Source: Forficula auricularia (Eukaryota; Arthropoda; Insecta; Dermaptera; Forficulidae). Taken from it: a stretch of 64,000 nucleotides of DNA. The notes under the pieces were generated by a model, which worked only from the letters and a program-made list of their open reading frames with translations, did not search any database and was not told the origin of the DNA. This document shows positions 13,740-25,257 of this stretch, piece by piece. Where the stretch lies: NCBI GenBank assembly GCA_024734495.1, contig JALMQS010000099.1, positions 69,321,149 through 69,385,148 of the forward strand, given 5' to 3'. The position numbers and the translations under genes are program-made. The first letter of the stretch is position 1; each line of letters begins with the position of its first letter.

Positions 13740-16700
13740 GACTCACCTCTAATGTCAAACAGACCAACAGACACTTTCAATGACTAATCACAAAAAATAT
13801 TTAAGTAAAAAAAAGAACCTACCAATTTCAATTCAAATTTCTATTTGAGATCAAGCCATGGCTCACTCCCATATATATACCCCGTGGTCAGAGAGGATTA
13901 ATTATTTGGAAGGAAAATATTAAAAATTTGGACAAAAAATTGATTCTACTTTTTATAAGGAAGTATTTTAATTAATAGAAGCTAATAAAGACTCACCTAT
14001 AATGTCAAACAGACCAACAGACACTTTCAATGACTAATCACAAAAAATATTTAAGTAAAAAAAAGAACGTAATAATTTCAATTCAAATTTCTATTTGAGA
14101 TCAAGCCATGGCTCACTCCCATATATATACCCCGTGGTCAGAGAGGATTAATTATTTGGAGGGAAAATATTAAAAATTTGGAAAATAAATTAATTCTACT
14201 TTTTATAAGGAAGTATTTTTAATTAATACAACCTAATAAATTCTCACCTCTAATGTCAAACAGACCAACAGACACTTTCAATGACTAATAACAAAAAATA
14301 TTTAAGTAAAAAAAAGAACCTACCAATTTCAATTCAAATTTCTATTTGAGATCAAGCCATGGCTCACTCCCATATATATACCCCGTGGTCAGAGAGGATT
14401 AATTATTTGGAAGGAAAATATTAAAAATTTGGACAAAAAATTAATTCTACTTTTTATAAGGAAGAATTTTAATTAATACAACCTAATGTAGACTCACCTC
14501 TAATGGCAAACAGACCAACAGACACTTTCAATGACTAATCACAAAAAATATTTAAGTAAAAAAAAGAACCTACCAATTTCAATTCAAATTTCTATTTGAG
14601 ATCAAGCCATGGCTCACTCCCATATATATACCCCGTGGTCAGAGAGGATTAATTATTTGAAGGGAAAATAATATAAAAATTTGGACAAAAAATTAATTCT
14701 ATTTTTTATAAGGAAGTATTTTAATTAATACAACCTAATAAAGACTCACCTCTAATGTCAAACAGACCAACAGACACTTTCAATGACTAATCACAAAAAA
14801 TATTTACGTAAAAAAAAGAACCTACCAATTTCAATTCAAATTTCTATTTGAGATCAAACCATGGCTCACTCCCATATATATACCCCGTGGTCAGAGAGGA
14901 TTAATTATTTGGAGGGAAAATATTAAAAATTTGGAAAATAAATTAATTCTACTTTTTATAAGGAAGTATTTTAATTAATACAACCTAATAAAGACTCACC
15001 TCTAATGTCAAAATAGACCAACAGACACTTTCAATGACTAATCACAAAAAAATATTTAAGTAAAAAAAGAACCTACCAATTTCAATTCAAATTTCTATTT
15101 GAGATCAAACCATGGCTCACTCCCATATATATACCCCGTGGTCAGAGAGGATTAATTATTTGGAGGGAAAATATTAAAAATTTGGAAAATAAATTAATTC
15201 TACTTTTTATAAGGAAGTATTTTAATTAATACAACCTAATAAAGACTCACCTCTAATGTCAAACAGACCAACAGACACTTTCAATGACTAATCACAAAAA
15301 ATATTTAAGTAAAAAAAGAACCTACCAATTTCAATTCAAATTTCTATTTGAGATCAAGCCATGGCTCACTCCCATATATATACCCCGTGGTCAGAGAGGA
15401 TTAATTATTTGGAGGGAAAATATTAAAAATTTGGACAAAAAATTAATTCTACTTTTTAATAAGGAAGTATTTTAATTAATACAACCTAATAAAGACTCAC
15501 CTCTAATGTCAAACAGACCAACAGACACTTTCAATGACTAATCACAAAAAATATTTAAGTAAAAACAGAACCTACCAATTTCAATTCAAATTTCTATTTG
15601 AGGTCAAGCCATGGCTCACTCCCATATATATACCCCGTGGTCAGAGAGGATTAATTATTTGGAGGGAAAAAATATTAAAAATTTGGACAAAAAATTAATT
15701 CTACTTTTAATAAGGAAGTATTTTAATTAATACAACCTAATAAAGACTCACCTCTAATGTCAAACAGACCAACAGACACTTTCAATGACTAATCACAAAA
15801 AATATTTAAGTAAAAAAAAGAACCTACCAATTTCAATTCAAATTTCCATTTGAGATCAAGCCATGGCTCACTCCCATATATATACCCCGTGGTCAGAGAG
15901 GATTAATTATTTGGAGGGAAAATAATAAAAATTTGGACAAAAAATTAATTCTACTTTTAATAAGGAAGTATTTTAATTAATACAACCTAATAAAGACTCA
16001 CCTCTAATGACAAACAGACCAACAGACACTTTCAATGACTTAATCACAAAAAAATTTAAGTAAAAAAGAAAAGTACCTACCAATTTCAATCTAAATTTCA
16101 TTTGAGTATCTAAGCCATGGCTCACTCCCCCATATATATACCCCAGTATTGAGAGGATTAATTATTTGGAGGGAAAATATTAAAAATTTGGAAAATAAAT
16201 TAATTCTACTTTTTATAAGGAAGTATTTTAATTAATACAACCTAATAAAGACTCACCTCTAATGTCAAACAGACCAACAGACACTTTCAATGACTAATCA
16301 CAAAAAATATTTAAGTAAAAAAAGAACCTACCAATTTCAATTCAAATTTCTATTTGAGATCAAGCCATGGCTCACTCCCATATATATACCCCGTGGTCAG
16401 AGAGGATTAATTATTTGGAAGGAAAATATTAAAAATTTGGACAAAAAATTGATTCTACTTTTTATAAGGAAGTATTTTAATTAATACAAGCTAATAAAGA
16501 CTCACCTATAATGTCAAACAGACCAACAGACACTTTCAATGACTAATCACAAAAAATATTTAAGTAAAAAAAAGAACGTAATAATTTCAATTCAAATTTC
16601 TATTTGAGATCAAGCCATGGCTCACTCCCATATATATACCCCGTGGTCAGAGAGGATTAATTATTTGGAGGGAAAATATTAAAAATTTGGAAAATAAATT

Positions 16701-18750
16701 AATTCTACTTTTTATAAGGAAGTATTTTAATTAATACAACCTAATAAATTCTCACCTCTAATGTCAAACAGACCAACAGACACTTTCAATGACTAATAAC
16801 AAAAAATATTTAAGTAAAAAAGAACCTACCAATTTCAATTCAAATTTCTATTTGAGATCAAGCCATGGCTCACTCCCATATATATACCCCGTGGTCAGAG
16901 AGGATTAATTATTTGGAAGGAAAATATTAAAAATTTGGACAAAAAATTAATTCTACTTTTTATAAGGAAGAATTTTAATTAATACAACCTAATGTAGACT
17001 CACCTCTAATGGCAAACAGACCAACAGACACTTTCAATGACTAATCACAAAAAATATTTAAGTAAAAAAAGAACCTACCAATTTCAATTCAAATTTCTAT
17101 TTGAGATCAAGCCATGGCTCACTCCCATATATATACCCCGTGGTCAGAGAGGATTAATTATTTGAAGGGAAAATATTAAAAATTTGGACAAAAAATTAAT
17201 TCTATTTTTTATAAGGAAGTATTTTAATTAATACAACCTAATAAAGACTCACCTCTAATGTCAAACAGACCAACAGACACTTTCAATGACTAATCACAAA
17301 AAATATTTACGTAAAAAAAAGAACCTACCAATTTCAATTCAAATTTCTATTTGAGATCAAACCATGGCTCACTCCCATATATATACCCCGTGGTCAGAGA
17401 GGATTAATTATTTGGAGGGAAAATATTAAAAATTTGGAAAATAAATTAATTCTACTTTTTATAAGGAAGTATTTTAATTAATACAACCTAATAAAGACTC
17501 ACCTCTAATGTCAAATAGACCAACAGACACTTTCAATGACTAATCACAAAAAATATTTAAGTAAAAAAAAGAACCTACCAATTTCAATTCAAATTTCTAT
17601 TTGAGATCAAACCATGGCTCACTCCCATATATATACCCCGTGGTCAGAGAGGATTAATTATTTGGAGGGAAAATATTAAAAATTTGGAAAATAAATTAAT
17701 TCTACTTTTTATAAGGAAGTATTTTAATTAATACAACCTAATAAAGACTCACCTCTAATGTCAAACAGACCAACAGACACTTTCAATGACTAATCACAAA
17801 AAATATTTAAGTAAAAAAAAGAACCTACCAATTTCAATTCAAATTTCTATTTGAGATCAAGCCATGGCTCACTCCCATATATATACCCCGTGGTCAGAGA
17901 GGATTAATTATTTGGAGGGAAAATATTAAAAATTTGGACAAAAAATTAATTCTACTTTTAATAAGGAAGTATTTTAATTAATACAACCTAATAAAGACTC
18001 ACCTCTAATGTCAAACAGACCAACAGACACTTTCAATGACTAATCACAAAAAATATTTAAGTAAAAAAAAGAACCTACCAATTTCAATTCAAATTTCTAT
18101 TTGAGATCAAGCCATGGCTCACTCCCATATATATACCCCGTGGTCAGAGAGGATTAATTATTTGGAAGGAAAATATTAAAAATTTGGACAAAAAATTAAT
18201 TCTACTTTTAATAAGGAAGTATTTTAATTAATACAACCTAATAAAGACTCACCTCTAATGTCAAACAGACCAACAGACACTTTCAATGACTAATCACAAA
18301 AAATATTTAAGTAAAAAAAAGAACCTACCAATTTCAATTCAAATTTCCATTTGAGATCAAGCCATGGCTCACTCCCATATATATACCCCGTGGTCAGAGA
18401 GGATTAATTATTTGGAGGGAAAATAATAAAAATTTGGACAAAAAATTAATTCTACTTTTAATAAGGAAGTATTTTAATTAATACAACCTAATAAAGACTC
18501 ACCTCTAATGACAAACAGACCAACAGACACTTTCAATGACTAATCACAAAAAAATTTAAGTAAAAAAAAGAACCTACCAATTTCAATTCAAATTTCTATT
18601 TGAGATCAAGCCATGGCTCACTCCCATATATATACCCCGTGGTCAGAGAGGATTAATTATTTGGAGGGAAAATATTAAAAATTTGGAAAATAAATTAATT
18701 CTACTTTTTATAAGGAAGTATTTTAATTAATACAACCTAATAAAGACTCA
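13740..18750 (+). repeat. Tandem pair of about 2.5-kb (10-monomer) Sat-A blocks
   Basis: Rare variants occur twice at a constant offset of about 2,504 bp: AATGTAGACTCACC at about 14,488 and 16,992, TATTTACGTAAAA at about 14,800 and 17,307, AATAATAAAAATTTGG at about 15,920 and 18,423, and AATGACAAACAGACC at about 16,008 and 18,508. This is a recent duplication of ten consecutive monomers. Confidence 0.85.
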
Positions 18751-19419
18751 CCTCTAATGTCAAACAGACCAACAGACACTTTCAATGACTAATCACAAAA
18801 AATATTTAAGTAAAAAAAAGAACCTACCAATTTCAATTCAAATTTCTATTTGAGATCAAGCCATGGCTCACTCCCATATATATACCCCGTGGTCAGAGAG
18901 GATTAATTATTTGGAGGGAAAATATTAAAAATTTGGACAAAAAATTAATTCTACTTTTAATAAGGAAGTATTTTAATTAATACAACTTAATAAAGACTCA
19001 CCTCTAATGTCAAACAGACCAACAGACACTTTCAATGACTAATCACAAAAAATATTTAAGTAAAAAAAGAACCTACCAATTTCAATTCAAATTTCCATTT
19101 GAGATCAAGCCATGGCTCACTCCCATATATATACCCCGTGGTCAGAGAGGATTAATTATTTGGAGGGAAAATAATAAAAATTTGGACAAAAAATTAATTC
19201 TACTTTTAATAAGGAAGTATTTTAATTAATACAACCTAATAAAGACTCACCTCTAATGACAAACAGACCAACAGACACTTTCAATGTCTAATCACAAAAA
19301 AATTTAAGTAAAAAAGAACATAACAATTTCAATTCAAATTTCTATTTGAGATCAAGCCATGGCTCACTCCCATTATATATACCCCGTGGTCAGAGAGGAT
19401 TAATTATTTGAAGGGAAAA

Positions 19420-22400
19420 GTATTAAAAATTTTGAGGAAATTGTAATTTCAATTATTCAAGGGAGATATTTTAATAATTTAAATCTAATCAAGGTTGTAT
19501 TTGGTTGAGTAACAAACCTATAGACTAATTCATTCAATAATCAACTGAAAATTTATCAAAAAATACGAGCACTTTATAAATTTCAAGTCGGAATTTTTGA
19601 TTGAACACCCATGGCTCATACGCTTATATAGCTGAGGTCCTAAAGGGTTAAATAGTTCAAGGGAAAGGTATTAAAACTTTTGATGAAATCGTAATTTCAA
19701 TTATTCAAGGGAGATATTTTAATAATTTAAATCTAATTAAGGTTGTATTTGGTTGAGAAACAAACCTATAGACAAATTCATTCAGTAATCAGGTGAAAAT
19801 TTATCAAAAAATACGAGCACTTTATCAATTTCAAGTCAGAATTTTTGATTGAACACCCATGGCTCATACGCTTATATAGCCGTATATATAGGTCCAAAAG
19901 CGTTAAATATTTCATGGAAAAAGTATTTAAAAATTTTGAGGAAATTGTAATTTCAATTATTCAAGGGAGATATTTTAATAATTTAAATCTAATCAAGGTT
20001 GTATTTGGTTGAGTAAACAAACCTATAGACTAATTCATTCAATAATCAACTGAAAATTTATCAAAAAATACGAGCACTTTATCAATTTCAAGTCGGAATT
20101 TTTGATTGAACACCCATGGCTCATACGCTTATATAGCTGAGGTCCGAAAGGGTTAAATAGTTCAAGGAAAAGGTATTAAAACTTTTGATGAAATCGTAAT
20201 TTCAATTATTCAAGGGAGATATTTTAATAATTTAAATCTAATTAAGGTTGTATTTGGTTGAGAAACAAACCTATAGACAAATTCATTCAGTAATCAGGTG
20301 AAAATTTATCAAAAAATACGAGCACTTTATCAATTTCAAGTCAGAATTTTTGATTGAACACCCATGGCTCATACGCTTATATAGCCGAGGTCCAAAAGTG
20401 TTAAATATTTCATGGAAAAAGTATTTAAAAATTTTGAGGAAATTGTAATTTCAATTATTCAAGGGAGATATTTTATTAATTTAAATCTAATCAAGGTTGT
20501 ATTTGGTTGATAAACAAACATATAGACAAATTCATTTTGTGATCAACTGAAAATTTATCAAAAAATACGAGCACTTTATCAATTTCAAGTCTGAATATTT
20601 AAATGAAACCCCATGGTTCATTTCCTTATTTAGGTGAGGTCCGAAAGGGTTAAATATTTCAAGGGAAAAGTATAAAAAAATTTTGAGGAATTTGTAATTA
20701 TAATTATACCAGGGAGATATTTTAATAATTTAAATCTAATTACCGTCGTATTTGGTTGAGAAACATACCTATAGACTAATTCATTCAATAATCAACTGAA
20801 AATTTATCAAAAATACGTGTTCTTTATAAATTTCAAGTCGTAATTTTTGATTGAACACCCATGGCTCATACGCTTGATATAGCCGAGGTCCAAAAGGGTT
20901 AAATAGTTCAAGGTAAAAGTATTAAAAATTTTGATTAAATTGTAATTTCAATTATTCAAGGGAGATATTTTAACAATTTAAATCTAATTAAGGTTGTATT
21001 TGGTTGAGAAACAAACCTATAGACAAATTCATTCACTAATCAGGTGAAAATTTATAAAAAAATACGAGCACTTTTGCAATTTCAAGTCGGAATTTTTGAT
21101 TGACCAACCATGGCTAATACGCTTATATAGCCGAGGTCCAAAACAGTTAAATAGTTCAAAGGAAATGTATTAAAAATTTTGATGAAATTGTAATTTCAAT
21201 TATTCAAGGGAGATATTTTAATAACCTAAATCTAATTTAGGTTCTAATTGGGTGACAAACAAACATATAGACAAATTCATTCACTAATCATGTGAAAATT
21301 TATCAAAAAATACGAGCACTTTATCAATTTCAAGTCCGAATATTTAAATGAAACCCCATGGCTCATTCCCCCTTATATAGGTGACGTCCGAAAAGGTTAA
21401 ATATTTGAAGGGAAAAGTATTAAAAATTTTGAGGAAATTGTAATTATAATTATACCAGGGAGAGATTTTAATAATTTAAATCTAATTAAGGTTGTATTTG
21501 GTTGATAAACAAACCTATAGACAAATTCATTCTGTAATAAACTGAAAATTTATCAAAAAATACGAGCACTTTATCAATTTCAAGTCGATATTTTTGATTG
21601 ACCACCCATGGCTCATCCCCTTATATAGCCGAGGTCCAAAAGAGTTAAATATTTCAAGGGAAAAGTATTAAAAATTTTGAGGAAATTGTAATTATAATTA
21701 TTCAAGGCAGATATTTTAATAATTAAAGTCTGATTCAGGTTCTATTTTAATGACAAACAGACATATAGACAAATTCATTCACTAATCAGGTGGAAATTTA
21801 TCAAAAAATACGAGCAATTTATCAATTTCAAGTCCGAATATTTAAATGAAACCGCATGGCTCATTCCGTTATATAGGTGAGGTCCGAAAGGGTTAAATAT
21901 TTCAAGGTAAAAGTATTAAAAATTTTGATGAAATTTTAATTATAATTATACCAGGGAGATATTTTAATAATTAAAATCTAATCAAGGTTGTATTTGGTTG
22001 AGAAACAAACCTATAGACTACTTCATTCAATTATCAACTGAAAATTTATAAAAAAATATGAGCTCTTTATAAATTTCAAGTCGGAATTTTTGATTGAACA
22101 CCCATGGCTCATACGCTTATATAGCCGAGGTCCAAAAGGGTTAAATAGTTCAAGCGAAAAGTATTAAAAATTTTGAGGAAATTGTAATTTCAATTATTCA
22201 AGGGAGATATTTTAATAATTTAAATCTAATTAAGGTTGTATTTGGTTGAGAAACAAACCTATAGACAAATTCATTCAGTAATCAGGTGAAAATTTATCAA
22301 AAAATACGAGCACTTTATCAATTTCAAGTCAGAATTTTTGATTGAACACTCCATGGCTCATACGCTTATATAGCCGAGGTCCAAAAGCGTTAAATATTTC

Positions 22401-22744
22401 ATGGAAAAAGTATTTAAAAATTTTTTAAAAAAATTGTTATCTTAATTATTCAAGTGGAGATATTTTACTAATTAAATTCTGATTCAGGTTCTATTGTGAT
22501 GACAAACAAACCTATAGACAAATTCATTCACTAATCAGGTGAACATTTATCAAAAAATACGAGCTTTTATCAATTTTAAGTCCGAATTTTTGATTGAACA
22601 CCCATGGCTCATTCCCTTATATAGCCGAGGTCCGAAATGGTTAAAAATTTCAGGGAAAATGTATTAAAAATTTTTGAGGAAATTGTAATTTTAATTATTC
22701 AAGGGGGATATTTTAATTATTTAAATCTAATTAAGGTTGTATTT
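19420..22744 (+). repeat. Sat-A': divergent form of the same satellite
   Basis: About 13 monomers of about 249 bp (CCATGG boxes near 19,609, 19,858, 20,113 and 20,362). They are alignable with Sat-A through CCATGGCTCA, the TATATAG box, AAATATTAAAAATTT-like and GATATTTTAATAATT segments, but differ at many positions. Neighbouring copies also differ more from each other than Sat-A copies do. Two subtypes alternate (AATAATCAACTG versus AGTAATCAGGTG), giving a dimer of about 500 bp in the first kilobase. Confidence 0.92.
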
Positions 22745-22746
22745 AT

Positions 22747-23350
22747 TGTTTGCAAAAGAAACATCATATACCTGGGACAAAAACTATCTTTTAAAGAGAA
22801 GACCAAACATGAAGTTAACAGAAGAATAGGATTAGCCTGGAACAAGTTCTGGTCTTTAAAATTTATATTAAAAAATAATCAAATTAAACTGGACACAAAG
22901 ATCAAAACTCTAAAACATGTGTATTTCCTACATTACTATATGGGTGTCAAACATGGTCGCCTACTGAATTAACGGTACGAAAACTCGAGATACCCCAAAG
23001 AAATATGATCCGAAGTATCCTTGGCTACAGAAAAATAGACAGACATAAAATAGAAGATCTATATAGAATTACAAAATGAGAAATATTAGCATTGACTTAA
23101 GAAAAGTAAATGGAGATGGGCGGGGATATTGCTAGAATGAAGGATAAAAGTTGGCCAAAAATTCCAACTGAGTGGTGTCCCCTAGACAGGAAAAGATCGC
23201 GAGGAAGACCACCAAGAAGATGGAATGACGAACTAGTGAGAGCGACTGGAGTCGAATGGATGAGAGTGGCAAGAAACAGAGACACTTGGAAGACCATGGG
23301 AGAGGCCTATGCCCCTCGGGGCCTGGTTCCTTATAACTTGTGCATAGTTT
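22747..23350 (+). pseudogene. RTE LINE ORF C-terminal remnant (copy 1)
   Basis: Broken coding remnant of the C-terminal region of an RTE-type endonuclease/reverse transcriptase. The first open piece (22,637-22,972) begins in satellite sequence and becomes LINE-like at about residue 37. A one-base loss relative to copy 2 (AAAACATG versus AAAAACATG, near 22,917) ends it early. The last piece (23,110-23,352) carries the Arg-rich segment RKRSRGRPPRRW and the terminal motif DTWKTMGEAYAPRGLVP. No catalytic FADD motif is present because the 5' part is missing. Confidence 0.82.
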
Positions 23351-23503
23351 AATTAAAAATGAAAACAAATGTATTTTATTATAGTTAAAAAAATAAAAAC
23401 GATGATTGTAATAATAATGATACTAAATAATTATAATGTATTTATTTATTTATTTATAGCCTTTTTTGGTTTATTACATAAAAATATAGAATATATACAT
23501 CAG

Positions 23504-23701
23504 TTATTGTACCAGGCCCCTTAGGCATAGGCCTCTCCCAAATTCGTCCACGCTTTCCTTTTGTCTTGCCACTCTGCACCAGTCCCTGCCAGCCACCTCC
23601 CCGATGTCGTCAGACCATCTTTTGGGTTGTCTTCCCCGCTTCCTTTTAAGGTCCAATGGGCACCTTTCTGTTACTTTTTTCGTCCATCTTCCATCGTTCA
23701 T
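23504..23701 (-). pseudogene. C-terminal domain of the nested RTE, out of frame
   Basis: This frame carries MNDGRWTKKVTERCPLDLK, then RGRQPKRWSDDIGEVAGRDW, the same C-terminal module seen in the older RTE copies (RGRPPRRWNDELVRATG). It lies 3' of the reverse transcriptase piece but in a different frame. At least one frameshift near 23,890 separates them. Confidence 0.8.
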
Positions 23702-23853
23702 CCTGGAAATGTGGCCAGCCCAGTTCCATTTTATTTTCTTTATATAGATTTTAATATTTGACGTTTTTGTCCTTCTATATATTTCTTAGGATCTTATTTT
23801 ATCCATCCTTCTTATTTGTAGAATGGATCTTTAGCATGGCTCTATGAGTTGTT

Positions 23854-25161
23854 TCAATTTTGTTGGTCATTTTCCCAGTGAGGGACCAAGTCTGTAGAGC
23901 TGTAGGTTAAAACCGGTATTACACACCGATTTAGTACTTTTATTTTTGATTCTAGTGCTATTTCTTTGTTCTTCAAAATATACTTCAGGGACCAAAATTT
24001 GTTCCATGCTTGACCGACTCTTCTATTTATTTCTTGTAGCGTTCTGTCCTCGAAACTGATGGTTTGTCCAAGGTATATAGTTTCTTTTTTGCAGGGAATC
24101 GGAGCTTCGTTTTCATTGAACTTTACACTAATAGTGTCCATTTGTGAGTTGGTGATTATTACGCTTTTTTTGGTGTTTATCCTCAGTCCTATTTCTTTAC
24201 TTTTATTGTTTAGTTCTTGGATCATATTTGTAATCTGATTTTTTGATGTTGCTATCAAGATTATATCGTCCGCAAAACGTAAATTATTCAGATAGGTACC
24301 ATTTATGTTTAATCCTTTTTTTTCCCAGTTCAGTTGTCGGAACATCTCTTCCAAGCAGCAGTTGAATAATATTGGCGAGAGGGGATCTCCTTGCATTACA
24401 CCTTTTCGTACTTGAAAGAAAGGTCCAGGCTCTTCTAGAAGTATTCTTGATTGACAGTTGCTATACAGATTCTTGATGACTTCTATATAACCAATCTCGA
24501 CTCCCTGGGATCTCAAGGCTTTAATTATGAACTCTTGATCCAACATGTCAAAGGCTTTAGTATAGTCGATGAAGGCCAAGAATACATCTATCTGGTATTC
24601 TTTTGTCTTTTCGATGATTTGATTAATGACATGGAGGTGGTCACATGTGGAGTATCCGGGTCTGAATCCCGCCTGTTCGACAGCTTGGTTTGTGTTTAAT
24701 GTTTTTTCGATTCTCTTCTGTATAATTTTCATAAAATTTTTTCCCATATTAGATGATATAGTAAGAGGCCGGAAATTATTTACATCATGGTGATTTCCTT
24801 TTTTAAACATCAATAATATATTAGATTTTTGCCATTCTGTTGGAATTATTTTAGTTTTTAATATATTATTAAATATCAATGTTACTGGTTTCTTTATTAT
24901 ATTTATTGAGTATTTTATTATTTCGTTTGTGATCCCGTCTATTCCAGGAGTTTTACCTTTTTTAAGTTTTTTAATTATGTTAACAATTTCTGATTCAAAA
25001 ACTTCAGGTAGTTCGACAACATCATTTGAGGCGCCGTCGTTTATATTAATATTTATTCCATTGCCATAATATAATTTTTTATAGAATTCGGTAGCTATAT
25101 TAGTAATATCTTTGCGATTGGATTGTGACTTGTTATATTTGTCTAGTAAACATGTAATCAT
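23854..25161 (-). pseudogene. RTE-clade reverse transcriptase, 435-residue open fragment
   Basis: The longest open frame in the window. It encodes most of a LINE reverse transcriptase domain, which copies element RNA into DNA at the nicked target. Visible motifs in order: the fingers-region KGKTPGIDGITNEIIKY (about 68-84), NNFRPLTISSNMGKNF (about 128-143), motif A FIDYTKAFD (about 197-205) with its catalytic Asp, QGDPLSPILFN (about 257-267) and motif C FADD (about 296-299) with both catalytic Asp residues. The order and wording match the RTE/BovB clade. The endonuclease domain is absent, and a frameshift near 23,890 cuts off the C-terminal domain, which continues in another frame at 23,504-23,701. 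The ATG at 25,161 lies at the truncation point and is unlikely to be a native start. The catalytic residues are intact, but the element is dead as an autonomous unit. Confidence 0.9.
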
Positions 25162-25257
25162 TTTTTTTTATAATGTATATAGAATGTTAAATGTAAAATG
25201 TAATTTGAACCTATAAAGGCTTAAAAATAAAATAATAAATAAAATAAGGTTGTATTT

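Larger units (their letters stand above)
1..19420 (+). repeat. Sat-A: homogeneous 249-250 bp satellite array
   Basis: About 78 head-to-tail copies of a 249-250 bp monomer fill the first 19.4 kb and run off the left edge. Each copy carries the landmarks CTCTAATGTCAAACAGACC, CCATGGCTCACTCCC, a TATATATACCCCGTGG box and GGAAGTATTTTAATTAAT. Copies differ mainly by single substitutions and by the length of an A run after AAGTA. The recurrent 64-residue open frame appears only where that A run keeps frame, so it is a by-product and not a gene. Shared variants recur at multiples of about 250 bp, which shows higher-order organisation. Such a long array fits pericentromeric or other constitutive heterochromatin; that location is inference. 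Confidence 0.97.
23431..25178 (-). mobile_element. Nested RTE-type LINE, antisense, 5'-truncated
   Basis: The insertion spans 23,442-25,167 and is flanked by an 11-bp target duplication TTATAATGTAT (23,431-23,441 and 25,168-25,178). Copy 2 of the host RTE at 29,422 shows the unoccupied site. The 3' end lies at the left and ends in a (TAAA)n tail, seen as TTTATTTATTTATTTATA on the plus strand, typical of RTE elements, which end in short tandem repeats and not in long poly(A). The apurinic-endonuclease half and the start of the reverse transcriptase are missing. Confidence 0.9.
22733..25257 (+). mobile_element. RTE-type LINE 3' fragment, copy 1, with nested insertion
   Basis: A 5'-truncated LINE sits in Sat-A' between 12-bp direct repeats AAGGTTGTATTT (22,733-22,744 and 25,246-25,257). 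Its own sequence is 22,745-23,441 plus 25,179-25,245, ending in an A-rich TAAA-type tail. Translation across several frames gives NRRIGLAWNKFWSLKFILKN, then CVFPTLLYG, then KSKWRWAGIVARM and RGRPPRRWNDELVRATG. These are typical of the C-terminal part of RTE-clade reverse transcriptase proteins. Frameshifts and stops make it non-functional. A second RTE is nested at 23,442-25,167. Confidence 0.88.

Noticed and set aside
30..19229. Repeated 64-residue open frames in the satellite
   Set aside because: They occur only in monomers where the A-run length keeps frame. Most monomers break them, and no selection for frame is visible.
1..19420. CRISPR array (regular repeats)
   Set aside because: The unit is about 250 bp with no unique spacers, in a eukaryotic satellite.
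22637..22972. 111-residue protein-coding gene
   Set aside because: It begins in satellite and continues into a frame-shifted LINE remnant.
24451..24699. 82-residue plus-strand open frame
   Set aside because: It is the antisense shadow of the reverse transcriptase frame.
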